Below, piece after piece: positions 1 through 7,705 of a stretch of 64,000 nucleotides of DNA. The notes under the pieces were generated by a model. It was not told where the DNA came from. It made no database searches and saw nothing but the letters and a program-made list of their open reading frames with translations. Each line of letters starts with the position of its first letter. Within the stretch, counting starts at the first letter, position 1. The position numbers were made by a program, and so were the translations under genes. Origin of the DNA: Pseudogemmobacter hezensis (GTDB lineage: Bacteria; Pseudomonadota; Alphaproteobacteria; Rhodobacterales; Rhodobacteraceae); assembly GCF_013155295.1 (NCBI RefSeq), contig NZ_JABJXT010000001.1, positions 248,001 to 312,000 on the forward strand, read 5' to 3'.

Positions 1-1612
1 CCGCGAAAGCCGCCTGGACCGCCGCCTCGGATTCCGCATCCAGCGCCGAGGTTGCCTCATCCAGCAAAAGCACCGGGGCATCGCGCAAAATCGCCCGCGC
101 AATCGAGATCCGCTGCCGCTGACCGCCCGACAGCATCACGCCGCGCTCGCCCAGCTGGCTGTCATAGCCCTGGGGCAGCGCGGTGATGAACTGATGCGCC
201 TCGGCCCGTTTTGCCGCGGCCTCAACCTCGGCATCTGTGGCATCGGGGCGGCCAAAGCGGATATTCTCTTTCGCCGACATCGCAAAGATCACCGGATCCT
301 GCGGCACCAGCGCAATTTCCCGCCGGAAAGCCTCACGCGACAGCTGATCCAGCGCCACGCCATCCAGGGTGATCTGTCCCGATACCGGGTCGTAGAACCG
401 CTCGATCAGTTGCAGAACGGTGGATTTCCCCGCGCCCGAGGGCCCGACCAGCGCCACCGTCTCGCCGGGGTTGATCCGGAACGAGACCTCATTCAGCGCC
501 TTGTAATCGGGGCGCGTCGGATAGCTGAAACTGACATTCTCAAATGCAATCGCGCCGCGCACCGGATGCGGCAGCACCGCAGGCTGTGGCAGATCGCGCA
601 CCGTATCCTCGATATGCAAAAGCTCGGTCAGTCGCTCGGTCGCGCCCGCAGCACGTTGCAGCTCGCCCCAGATCTCTGACAGCGCGCCAACCGATCCGGC
701 AACCAGCACCGCGTAGATCACGAACTGGATCAGCTCGCCGACCGACATCACCTCGGCACGCACATCACGCGCCCCGATCCACAAAACCCCGACAATCCCG
801 GCGAAAACCAGGAAAATCACGATCACGGTCATGATCGCACGGGTGCCGATGCGGGTTTTGGCCGAGCGGTAGCTTTCCTCGGTAACGCGGGCGAATTCGG
901 CGCAGGTGCCCGCCTCATTGGTGCAGGCCTGCACGGTCTGGATCGCGCCAAGCGCCTCGGATGCCATGCCGGAGCTGTCGGCGATCCAGTCCTGGTTTTC
1001 CCTGGACAGCCGCCGCAGCCGCCGCCCCATCACCACGATCGGCACCACCACCGCAGGCACGATCAGCAAGACCAGCCCCGTCAGTTTTGCCGAGGTCAGC
1101 AGCAGCATGATCAGCCCGCCGATCAGCATCAGCAGATTGCGCAAGGCAACCGAGACCGAAGAGCCGATCACCGAAAGGATCAGCGTGGTGTCGGTGGTGA
1201 TGCGCGAGACCACCTCGCCGGTCATGGTTTTCTCGTAAAACGCGGGCGACAACCGGCTGACGCGATCGAACACCGCGCGGCGGATATCGGCGACCACCCG
1301 CTCGCCCAGCCGGGTGACGACGTAGTAGCGCAGCCCGGTGCCCAGGGCCAAAAGCGCCGCGATCAGCAAAAAGGCCGAGAAATAGCTGTCGAGCAGCTCG
1401 AGATGATTGCCAAAACCGTCAACCACCCGGCGCACCGCCAGGGGCAGCAGCAGCGTCACCCCTGCCGTCAGCGTCAGCGCCAGCAGCGCCAGCACCAGCA
1501 TCATCCGATACGGCCGCAGGAAGGGCCTCAGCCCGCCAAGCGCCGAGACCTTGCGCGCCGCCGGGCGCTCATTCTCATGGGTCAGGCTGGCAGTCGCTGG
1601 CTTACGGGCCAT
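1..1612 (-). CDS. ABC exporter, fused permease and ATPase (MsbA/LmrA-like), 3' end cut by the window edge
   Basis: The protein starts at ATG 1612 (MARKPATASLTHE) and 537 codons are visible before the window edge; the family is usually about 580-610 residues, so only the last few dozen codons are missing. The N-terminal half is hydrophobic and fits a six-helix type 1 exporter domain. The C-terminal half carries the nucleotide-binding domain: Walker A GPSGAGKST at about residues 390-398, signature LSGGQRQR at about 495 and Walker B APVLLLDEATS at about 515. The domain order (TMD-NBD in one chain) means a half-transporter working as a dimer in the inner membrane, typically exporting lipids, drugs or peptides. 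The substrate cannot be told from sequence. It is divergent from the hydrolase at 2004, across a repeat-rich spacer. Confidence 0.9.
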   Translation of the reverse strand, partial: MARKPATASLTHENERPAARKVSALGGLRPFLRPYRMMLVLALLALTLTAGVTLLLPLAVRRVVDGFGNHLELLDSYFSAFLLIAALLALGTGLRYYVVTRLGERVVADIRRAVFDRVSRLSPAFYEKTMTGEVVSRITTDTTLILSVIGSSVSVALRNLLMLIGGLIMLLLTSAKLTGLVLLIVPAVVVPIVVMGRRLRRLSRENQDWIADSSGMASEALGAIQTVQACTNEAGTCAEFARVTEESYRSAKTRIGTRAIMTVIVIFLVFAGIVGVLWIGARDVRAEVMSVGELIQFVIYAVLVAGSVGALSEIWGELQRAAGATERLTELLHIEDTVRDLPQPAVLPHPVRGAIAFENVSFSYPTRPDYKALNEVSFRINPGETVALVGPSGAGKSTVLQLIERFYDPVSGQITLDGVALDQLSREAFRREIALVPQDPVIFAMSAKENIRFGRPDATDAEVEAAAKRAEAHQFITALPQGYDSQLGERGVMLSGGQRQRISIARAILRDAPVLLLDEATSALDAESEAAVQAAFA

Positions 1613-1623
1613 ATGAGGGCTCC

Positions 1624-1698
1624 TGGGGCTTTGGCCGGTGCTCCGGCTCTGGGGCTTTGGCCGGGGCTCCGGCTTCGGTTCATTGGCTTCGGTTCATT
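1624..1698. repeat. Two adjacent tandem repeats: 26 bp x2 then 14 bp x2
   Basis: A 26-bp unit beginning TGGGGCTTTGGCCGG occurs at 1624-1649 and again at 1650-1675 with two mismatches. It runs straight into a perfect 14-bp duplication, GGCTTCGGTTCATT, at 1671-1684 and 1685-1698. The array sits just upstream of the exporter start at 1612, in what should be its leader or promoter. Confidence 0.85.
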
Positions 1699-1831
1699 CC
1701 GGGCACAACAAATAAGCGGCCCGAAAGGGTCGGTTGCGCGGGCTTTGGGCCGGACTTACGGCTGAACCGACCGGGCAGCAAGCGCTCAGATGTCGCGCCC
1801 TGGCCGATTTTCCGGGATTTCAGCGCGCCAC

Positions 1832-1909
1832 CCCGTTTGCGCGCCCCGTTTGCGCGTCCGGTTTACAGGCCCCGTTTACACGCCCGGTTTACAGGCCCCG
1901 TTTGCGGCG
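1832..1909. repeat. 13-bp tandem repeat, six copies
   Basis: The core GTTT recurs exactly every 13 bp at 1835, 1848, 1861, 1874, 1887 and 1900. Units look like CCCGTTTGCGCGC and CCGGTTTACAGGC, and the two variants are partly interleaved. 13 is not a multiple of three, so this is not a coding repeat. It lies 95 bp upstream of the hydrolase start at 2004. Confidence 0.9.
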
Positions 1910-2003
1910 CTCTTTCGCCCCCCTTTCGTCCAGGCGCGACAACGGGCAGTCTGTCAGCAAAATCGCCGCTCCGGTTTTTCGATCCAGCACAAGGCACCGC
2001 GCC

Positions 2004-2858
2004 ATGCCCCATAGTGACAGCCCCCGCCACTTCTTCACCGCCACCGACGGCGCAAGACTGGCCTATGCACTGGACGGGCCCGGAAATGGCCTGCCGGTTC
2101 TGTGTCTGGCCGGGCTGACGCGCAACCGCGACGACTTCCTGCCCGCTCTGCCCGGGCTGTCGGGCTGCCGGGTGATCCGCATGGATTACCGCGGGCGCGG
2201 CGACAGCGATTTCACCGGCCCCGACAGCTATACCGTCGCGCAAGAGGCCGCAGATGCGCTGGCGCTGCTGGATCATCTGGGGATCGAAAAAGCGGCCATC
2301 CTTGGCACCTCTCGCGGCGGGCTGATCGCGCTTTTGCTGGCAGCGACCGCCAAAGAGCGCCTGCTGGGCATCTGTCTCAATGATATCGGCCCCGAGATCG
2401 ACCTGGGCGGGCTGGGCAAGATCGCCGCCCGGATCGGCAAAGCGCCTCAGGCCAGAACCCTGGCCGAAATGGCCGGACTGATGGCCGCGAACAGCCCCGG
2501 CTTTACCGGACTTTCCCTGACCGACTGGCAAGAGATGGCCGGGCGCCTGTTCACCCAGCACCCGGACGGGCTGCGGCTGCGCTATGACCCGCGCCTGCGC
2601 GACAGCTTCCTTGCCGCCTTTGATCCGGCGCAGCCCCTGCCCGATCTCTGGCCGCTCTGGCACGGCTGCGACGGCCTCGCACTGGCATTGATCCGGGGCG
2701 CCAATTCCGATCTGCTGCGCGAGGATACCGCCCGCAAAATGCGCGAGATCCAACCCGGCCTGATCTTTGCCGAAGTGCCCGGGCGCGGCCATGTGCCCCT
2801 GCTGAACGAACCACAATCAATCACCGCGCTCACCGCCTGGATCGGAGAAATGCAATGA
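2004..2858 (+). CDS. Alpha/beta-fold hydrolase
   Basis: A 284-residue protein starting MPHSDSPRHFFTATDG. I chose ATG 2004 because homology-like sequence (a beta-strand/DG/GPG motif region typical of the fold) begins directly after it, while the in-frame sequence upstream is repeat-derived. The nucleophile elbow GTSRGG puts the serine at residue 103, the region DYRGRGDSD (about 61-69) matches the usual oxyanion side, and GRGHVPLLNE near the C-terminus carries the catalytic histidine. It overlaps the next gene by 4 bp (ATGA), so it is probably co-translated with the Thr/Ser dehydratase. The substrate is unknown; it resembles the PcaD/proline-iminopeptidase-like branch of the superfamily. Confidence 0.85.
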   Translation: MPHSDSPRHFFTATDGARLAYALDGPGNGLPVLCLAGLTRNRDDFLPALPGLSGCRVIRMDYRGRGDSDFTGPDSYTVAQEAADALALLDHLGIEKAAILGTSRGGLIALLLAATAKERLLGICLNDIGPEIDLGGLGKIAARIGKAPQARTLAEMAGLMAANSPGFTGLSLTDWQEMAGRLFTQHPDGLRLRYDPRLRDSFLAAFDPAQPLPDLWPLWHGCDGLALALIRGANSDLLREDTARKMREIQPGLIFAEVPGRGHVPLLNEPQSITALTAWIGEMQ

Positions 2859-3814
2859 ACATCACCATGATCGAGGCCGCAGCCCAGCGGATCAGCGGCC
2901 ATATCCAGCGCACGCCGCTGCTGAATGCGCCGCTGCTGGACCAGATCGCCGGGCGGCGCATCTTTGTGAAAGCGGAATCGCTGCAGGTGACCGGCAGTTT
3001 CAAGGCCCGTGGCGGCTGGGCGGCGGTCTCGGCCCTGCCTGCAGGCACCAAAGGGGTGATTGCGATGTCCTCTGGCAATCACGCGCAGGGCGTGGCGCGG
3101 GCCGCGAAAGGCCATGGCATCGCCGCCGTGATCCTGATGCCGAAAGATGCGCCGCAGGTGAAGATGGATAACACCCGCGCCTGGGGGGCCGAGGTGGTGC
3201 TTTACGACCGCGCCACTGAGGACCGCGACGCCATCGCGCAGGAGATCGCGCAAAGCCGCGCCTATGCCCTGATCCCGCCCTATGACCACCCCGAGGTGAT
3301 CGCAGGCCAGGGCACACTGGGCCTGGAGATCGCGGCTGACGCCCAGGCGGCCGGGATCGAACAGGCCCAGGTTCTGGTGCCCTGCGGTGGCGGCGGCCTT
3401 TCCTCGGGCGTCGCACTGGCCCTGGCCGCGCGGGCCCCTGACCTGCGTCTGCGCACGGTTGAGCCCGAAGGATTTGACGATATGGCCCGCTCGCTGGCGG
3501 CGGGTGAGCGGCTGCGCAATCCGCGCCTCAGCGGCTCGGTCTGTGATGCGATCCTGACGCCGACGCCAGGCCAGATGACCTTCCCGATCCTGCGCGAGCA
3601 TGCCGGGCCAGGGCTTGTGGTCAGCGATGCCCAGGCTTTGCAGGCGGTGGCGCTGGCCTTCCGCCATCTGCGCCTTGTGCTGGAGCCGGGCGGCGCGGTC
3701 GCCCTGGCGGCGGCGCTTTTTGCAAAGGATCTGACAGCGGATGTGATCTGCATCGCCTCTGGCGGCAATGTCGCTGAAGAGGTGTTCCGCCAGGCGCTGG
3801 ATCAGAGGCCCTGA
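2855..3814 (+). CDS. PLP-dependent threonine/serine dehydratase (IlvA/TdcB/serine racemase family)
   Basis: The protein has 319 residues, the length of the catabolic, unregulated fold type II dehydratases; it lacks the C-terminal ACT-type domain of biosynthetic IlvA. The Schiff-base lysine is K50 in TGSFKARG, SSGNHAQG at 72-79 holds the substrate carboxylate, and the glycine-rich phosphate loop CGGGGLSS is at 177-184. Such enzymes convert L-Thr to 2-oxobutyrate or L-Ser to pyruvate with loss of ammonia, and some act as serine racemases, so exact specificity is open. It overlaps the upstream hydrolase by 4 bp and is followed by a hairpin at 3840-3865. Confidence 0.9.
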   Translation: MNITMIEAAAQRISGHIQRTPLLNAPLLDQIAGRRIFVKAESLQVTGSFKARGGWAAVSALPAGTKGVIAMSSGNHAQGVARAAKGHGIAAVILMPKDAPQVKMDNTRAWGAEVVLYDRATEDRDAIAQEIAQSRAYALIPPYDHPEVIAGQGTLGLEIAADAQAAGIEQAQVLVPCGGGGLSSGVALALAARAPDLRLRTVEPEGFDDMARSLAAGERLRNPRLSGSVCDAILTPTPGQMTFPILREHAGPGLVVSDAQALQAVALAFRHLRLVLEPGGAVALAAALFAKDLTADVICIASGGNVAEEVFRQALDQRP

Positions 3815-3839
3815 GGAAAACCGCTTACGTATATCCAAC

Positions 3840-3865
3840 ATTTTCGCGGGATTTCCTGCGAAAAT
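3840..3865 (+). terminator. Hairpin after the dehydratase gene
   Basis: ATTTTCGC at 3840-3847 pairs with GCGAAAAT at 3858-3865, and the interior GGATTTCC can extend the stem. It lies 26 bp after the dehydratase stop. The T-run is inside the stem rather than after it, so this may be a weak terminator or an mRNA 3'-end stabiliser. Confidence 0.45.
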
Positions 3866-3892
3866 TGACCCCTGAAATTACAGAAATCGAAC

Positions 3893-4678
3893 ATGCCGCT
3901 TGTTTTCCTGCCTGATCTTCGCCTGAACGCCCGTCTGGATGGGCCGCCCGATGGCCCGGCGCTGGTGCTGATCCACGCGCTTGGCCTGGACCATCAGATC
4001 TGGCAGCCGCTGATCCAGGCCCTTCCCCGCCACCGCATCCTCAGCTTTGATCTGCGCGGGCACGGGGCCAGCGACTGCCCGCCGCCGCCCTATAAGATGG
4101 GCAGCCTGATTCAGGACACAGAGCGGCTGATGGATCACTTCGGCCTGCAAGACAGCGTGGTGATCGGCCTGTCGCTGGGCGGGCTGATCGCCCAGGGCCT
4201 GGCGGTCAAACGGCTGGATCTGGTGCGCGGGCTGGTGCTGTCGAATACCGCCGCGCGGATCGGCACCGCAGCCCAATGGCAGCAGCGGATCGACCTCGTG
4301 CGCGAGGGGGGCATGGCCGCGCTGCATGACGCCACGATGGAGCGATGGCTGGGCCGCAACTGGCGACAAAACCCGGCGCTGCCGGGGCTGAGCGCGCGCT
4401 TCCTGGCCACCCGCCCCGAGGGCTGGATCGGCGCGGCCAGCGCCATTGCCGGCACCGATTTCTATGAAACAACCGCCACGCTGCGGCTGCCGACGCTGGT
4501 GATTGCAGGCGGGCATGATGGTGCAACGCCCGCCGATCTGATCCGCGAAACCGCCGATCTGATCCCGGGCCATCAGTTCAGCCTGATGCGCGATGCGGGC
4601 CATATCCCGGTGGCCGAACAGCCCGAGGCCTATGTGACCGTCATCCAGGATTTTCTGAACCGGATCGGGCATGTCTGA
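3893..4678 (+). CDS. pcaD: 3-oxoadipate enol-lactonase
   Basis: The 261-residue protein matches PcaD along its length. It hydrolyses 3-oxoadipate enol-lactone to 3-oxoadipate, the last step of the protocatechuate branch before CoA transfer. The catalytic serine is S94 in GLSLGG, with the acid in AGGHDGATP (about 206) and the histidine in RDAGHIPVAE (about 234). The run GLVLSNTAARIGTA after the elbow is characteristic of PcaD. No other pca gene is in the window, so it is either an orphan or part of a dispersed pathway. It overlaps the following hydrolase gene by 8 bp. Confidence 0.88.
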   Translation: MPLVFLPDLRLNARLDGPPDGPALVLIHALGLDHQIWQPLIQALPRHRILSFDLRGHGASDCPPPPYKMGSLIQDTERLMDHFGLQDSVVIGLSLGGLIAQGLAVKRLDLVRGLVLSNTAARIGTAAQWQQRIDLVREGGMAALHDATMERWLGRNWRQNPALPGLSARFLATRPEGWIGAASAIAGTDFYETTATLRLPTLVIAGGHDGATPADLIRETADLIPGHQFSLMRDAGHIPVAEQPEAYVTVIQDFLNRIGHV

Positions 4679-5420
4679 GGTCGGGGCTGAGGTCGGGGCT
4701 GATTTCGCGCTGATCCACGGTTCCTGCTTTGGCAGCTGGTGCTGGCAGCGGGTGATCCCGGCGCTGCAGGCACCTGGGCACCGCGCCCATGCCATCGACC
4801 TGCCGCGCCGCAATTATCACGATGCCAGCCTGCGCGACCAGGCCCAGGCGATCCTGGCCCGTCTGACTGGCCCAACGATCCTGGTCGCCCATTCGGCAGG
4901 CGGGGTGGCAATGACAGCCGCAGCCGAGATGGACCCGCAAAAGGTTGCAGCCCTGGTCTGGCTTTGCGCCTATCTGCCGGATGACGGGGCCTCGGTCGCG
5001 TCATTGCGGCGTCGTCAGGACAGCCAGCCGCTGCGCCCGGCTTTGCGCATCGACGCTGCCCGGGGCTGCTATGATTTCGCACCCGAGGCGGCGGAGGCGC
5101 TGTTCTTCCACGACTGCCCGGAAGAGGACCGCGCGCTTGCGGCCCACCAGATGGCCCCCGAAGCAATCGCGCCGCAAGAAGAGGCGGTGGCTGTCACCGA
5201 ACGCTCGCTCGCCCTGCCCCGCTATTACATCACCTGTGACGACGATCGCGCTATCCCACCGGAATATCAGCGAAAAATGGCGACGCAGGTGCCAGAGGCC
5301 AATCGCCTGATACTTGCCTGCGGGCATGCGCCCTTTTTCGCAAGGCCAGCAGAGACCGCCGCCTTGCTGCATGACATCGCACAAAGCATCCGCGCAAACA
5401 CCTGCGGCGCAAACATCTGA
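4671..5420 (+). CDS. Alpha/beta hydrolase of the methylesterase/hydroxynitrile-lyase-like group
   Basis: This 249-residue protein has the pattern IHGSCFGSWCW near its start (HGxxxGxWCW), seen in the plant-methylesterase-like branch of the fold, and the nucleophile elbow AHSAGG with S75. TCDDDRAIPP and LACGHAPFF supply the expected acid and histidine. It starts inside pcaD (8-bp overlap), so both are probably translated from one message. The first codons contain a perfect 12-bp tandem duplication (4677-4688 and 4689-4700) giving EVGAEVGA. The substrate is unknown. Confidence 0.8.
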   Translation: MSEVGAEVGADFALIHGSCFGSWCWQRVIPALQAPGHRAHAIDLPRRNYHDASLRDQAQAILARLTGPTILVAHSAGGVAMTAAAEMDPQKVAALVWLCAYLPDDGASVASLRRRQDSQPLRPALRIDAARGCYDFAPEAAEALFFHDCPEEDRALAAHQMAPEAIAPQEEAVAVTERSLALPRYYITCDDDRAIPPEYQRKMATQVPEANRLILACGHAPFFARPAETAALLHDIAQSIRANTCGANI

Positions 5421-5530
5421 GCGGCGGCAATGAGGCCCGACCCACCACGAAACGCCTTTGATGATTTTTTTGCATTTCCCCTCTTGCGCAGCCCAGCCGG
5501 GGCGGGTAGATCACCGCCATCCAGACCGGT

Positions 5531-5605
5531 GCGGGCGTAGCTCAGGGGTAGAGCATAACCTTGCCAAGGTTAGGGTCGGGCGTTCGAATCGCCTCGCCCG
5601 CTCCA
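5531..5605 (+). tRNA. tRNA-Gly (anticodon GCC)
   Basis: This is a complete cloverleaf of 75 nt. The acceptor stem GCGGGCG (5531-5537) pairs with CGCCCGC (5595-5601), the anticodon loop is CTTGCCAAG with anticodon GCC, the T loop is GTTCGAATC, and CCA (5603-5605) is encoded. A hairpin followed by TTTT lies 36 bp downstream. Confidence 0.97.
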
Positions 5606-5640
5606 GTCTGGGATAATCCCTTAGATTGATGTGATTGCAG

Positions 5641-5665
5641 GCCGCAGCTTTGATCTGCGGCTTTT
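5641..5665 (+). terminator. Rho-independent terminator of the tRNA-Gly gene
   Basis: GCCGCAG (5641-5647) pairs with CTGCGGC (5655-5661) and is followed directly by TTTT. It is on the same strand as the tRNA and just downstream. Confidence 0.8.
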
Positions 5666-5697
5666 CTATTTGGGATCAGCTTATCCGTATTTTCATT

Positions 5698-5723
5698 GCC
5701 TTATGCCGCAGCCTTATGCCGCA
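5698..5723. repeat. Perfect 13-bp tandem duplication
   Basis: GCCTTATGCCGCA occurs at 5698-5710 and again at 5711-5723 in the spacer between the tRNA terminator and metI. Confidence 0.85.
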
Positions 5724-5783
5724 GAGTCTTGATGCAGACGCCCGCTGTGGCACCCGGCATCCCAGGTGCCGCAGCAAGAATGA

Positions 5784-5856
5784 CATCAGCCCTGACGATG
5801 ATCGATGTGCCGTGCCAAGCCGCATCACCCCTGACGATGGTCGATGCGCCGTGCCA
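5784..5856. repeat. 39-bp-period duplication of the 3' end of metI
   Basis: 34 bp at 5823-5856 cover the last codons and stop of metI. They recur at 5784-5817 with three or four substitutions, and the copy even keeps the in-frame RQG-stop reading on the minus strand. The copy lies just beyond the real stop, so it is not translated. Confidence 0.85.
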
Positions 5857-6523
5857 GCGCATCTCCGGCCCATTGCATGATTGAGACCATCACGATCAGG
5901 ATCACCACCACCGCCACCATGATCGTCGTCTCAAAGCGCTGATGGCCATAGCGGATCGCAATATCGCCAAGGCCCCCTGCGCCCACCGCGCCCGCCATGG
6001 CCGAGGCCCCGATCAGCGTCACCATCGTGACCGTGAAGCCAGAGACAAGGCCCGGCAGCGCCTCTGGCACCAGCACCTCACGCAGAATCGTCATCCGCGT
6101 GGCGCCCATTGCGCGGGCGGCGTCGATCAGCGCCCGGTCAACCTCACGCAGTGAGACCTCGGCCACCCGCGCATAATATGGCGCCGCCGCCAGCGTCAGC
6201 GGCACGATCGCCGCCGTCACCCCGATGGCGGTGCCGACCAGCCAGCGCGTCAGTGGAATAGCCGCCACCAGCAGGATGATAAACGGCACCGAGCGCAGCG
6301 CATTCACCACCCAGCCAAGGCTTCGATTGACCAGAAGGTTCTGGAAAATCCCGCCTTTGTCGGTGGTTACCAGCACCAGGGCCAGCGGCAGACCGATCAC
6401 GAAAGACAAAGCCCCCGAGGCGGCGGTCATATAGATCGTCTCCCACAGCCCCTTCAGCAGCAGGTCGAACATCGGCCGGGTCATCGCCCAGCCCAGCAGG
6501 GTATCAAACATTTGCTGGGACAT
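5825..6523 (-). CDS. metI: Methionine ABC transporter permease MetI
   Basis: The 232-residue inner-membrane protein has five or so hydrophobic segments and the EAA-type loop region (IDAARAMGATRMTILREVLVPEALPG, read in part as AARAMGATRM) that contacts the ATPase. Length and sequence fit MetI. I chose ATG 6523, preceded by GAGGTG, over an in-frame TTG six bases upstream. The gene overlaps the 3' end of metN by about 20 bp, which indicates translational coupling. With MetN and MetQ it imports methionine. Confidence 0.95.
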   Translation of the reverse strand: MSQQMFDTLLGWAMTRPMFDLLLKGLWETIYMTAASGALSFVIGLPLALVLVTTDKGGIFQNLLVNRSLGWVVNALRSVPFIILLVAAIPLTRWLVGTAIGVTAAIVPLTLAAAPYYARVAEVSLREVDRALIDAARAMGATRMTILREVLVPEALPGLVSGFTVTMVTLIGASAMAGAVGAGGLGDIAIRYGHQRFETTIMVAVVVILIVMVSIMQWAGDALARRIDHRQG

Positions 6524-7598
6524 AGCCAAGCACCTCGATTGCCGTGGTTTGTGGTTTCAGTTGCGCCGCGACAGCCGCGACATGGGCGGGATCGCTGCTG
6601 CCCAGCCCCAGGAACAGCCGGCCATAGGGCTCTCCCTGCACATCGTTCAGGCCGCCATGCAACAGCCGCGCCGGATGCCCGGTGATCGCCTCGATCTGCG
6701 CCAGCAGCGGCCTGCGGGCATCGGGGCCATAGACATCAACCCGGATCAGCGCCTGATCACCCTGCCCCGGCTGAGGCCGGATCAGCGCCAGAAGATCCCC
6801 CGGCAACACCGGGGAAAGCCCACGCAGCAGGCTGCGCGTCGTTTCGGTCTGCGGGCTGGCCAGCACGCGGGCGACCGGGCCCTCTTCGACGATGCGGCCC
6901 GCGTCCAGCACCAGCACGCGATGGGCGATCTGGCGGACCACCTCCATCTCATGGGTGATCATCAGGATCGTCACATCCAGCTGGCGGTTCACATCCTTCA
7001 AAAGCGCCAGGATCGACTGCGTGGTCTCAGGATCAAGCGCCGAGGTCGCCTCATCCGACAAAAGCAAAAGCGGCTTTGGCGCCAGCGCCCGCGCAATGCC
7101 GATGCGCTGCTTCTGGCCGCCCGAAAGCTGCGCCGGATAGGCCGCCGCCTTATCGGCGAGGCCAACCAGATCAAGCAGCTCCATCACCCGACGCATACGT
7201 TCGGGCCGGGGCATGCCCGCGATTTTCAGTGGCAGCGCCACATTATCCGCAACCGTTTTGGCCGATAACAGATTGAAATGCTGGAAGATCATGCCGATGC
7301 GCCGCCGCACCGGGTTCAGCGCCTGCTCCGACAGCTGCGAGATATCGGTGCCGTCGATCACCACGCGGCCCCCCTGCGGCCGGTCAAGCCCGTTCAGGCA
7401 GCGGATCAGCGTCGACTTCCCCGCACCAGAGCGCCCGATCAGGCCGACAATCTCTCCCCGCCCCAGCTGCAACGAGATATCGTCCAGCGCCGGACGGTCT
7501 GAAAAACGCCGGGTCACATTTTCCAGCTGCACGACCGGGCGGTCTGCCCCCGTTGCGGCTCCGGTCCCTGCATCCATCTGGTGATCTGTCTCAGCCAT
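6504..7598 (-). CDS. metN: Methionine ABC transporter ATP-binding protein MetN
   Basis: The protein has 364 residues from ATG 7598, which has AAGGA about 8 bases upstream; a TTG start 15 bases earlier is less likely. Motifs: Walker A GRSGAGKST, signature LSGGQKQRIGIA, Walker B LLLSDEATSALD, switch histidine in MITHEME. The usual Walker B LLCDE appears here as LLSDE. The C-terminal 100 residues form the NIL/ACT-like domain that binds methionine and mediates trans-inhibition. It lies between metQ and metI in one minus-strand unit. Confidence 0.95.
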   Translation of the reverse strand: MAETDHQMDAGTGAATGADRPVVQLENVTRRFSDRPALDDISLQLGRGEIVGLIGRSGAGKSTLIRCLNGLDRPQGGRVVIDGTDISQLSEQALNPVRRRIGMIFQHFNLLSAKTVADNVALPLKIAGMPRPERMRRVMELLDLVGLADKAAAYPAQLSGGQKQRIGIARALAPKPLLLLSDEATSALDPETTQSILALLKDVNRQLDVTILMITHEMEVVRQIAHRVLVLDAGRIVEEGPVARVLASPQTETTRSLLRGLSPVLPGDLLALIRPQPGQGDQALIRVDVYGPDARRPLLAQIEAITGHPARLLHGGLNDVQGEPYGRLFLGLGSSDPAHVAAVAAQLKPQTTAIEVLGYVPANV

Positions 7599-7606
7599 CG
7601 GCCGTT

Positions 7607-7656
7607 CCTTCAATCAGTCAGGTCTTTCCATCGGTCAGACCCTTCAATCAGTCAGG
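7607..7656. repeat. 16-bp direct repeat in the metQ-metN spacer
   Basis: CCTTCAATCAGTCAGG is present at 7607-7622 and 7641-7656. The first copy includes the metN ribosome-binding site (AAGGA on the minus strand); the second copy runs into the hairpin at 7653-7682. Confidence 0.85.
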
Positions 7657-7682
7657 GCGCCCGGAAAGCTCCGGGCGCCCTG
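7653..7682 (-). promoter_or_regulatory. Strong intercistronic hairpin between metQ and metN
   Basis: A perfect 13-bp stem (7653-7665 with 7670-7682) is closed by a four-base loop. There is no T-run after it on the minus strand, so it is better read as an mRNA-protecting structure 3' of metQ. That would keep the binding-protein message more abundant than metN-metI. Confidence 0.65.
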
Positions 7683-7705
7683 ATCCGTATTCCTTATACC
7701 CAAAC

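Larger units (their letters stand above)
1613..2003. other. 391-bp divergent spacer with several tandem repeats
   Basis: There is no convincing gene here. Open frames run through it but their peptides are Arg/Pro-rich, look like nothing known, and change composition abruptly at the hydrolase start. The spacer holds three different tandem arrays, listed separately, and must also contain the promoters of the divergent exporter and hydrolase genes. I could not pick a confident -35/-10 pair. Confidence 0.6.

Noticed and set aside
1832-1909. CRISPR-like array
   Set aside because: The units are contiguous 13-mers with no spacers, no leader and no cas genes in the window.
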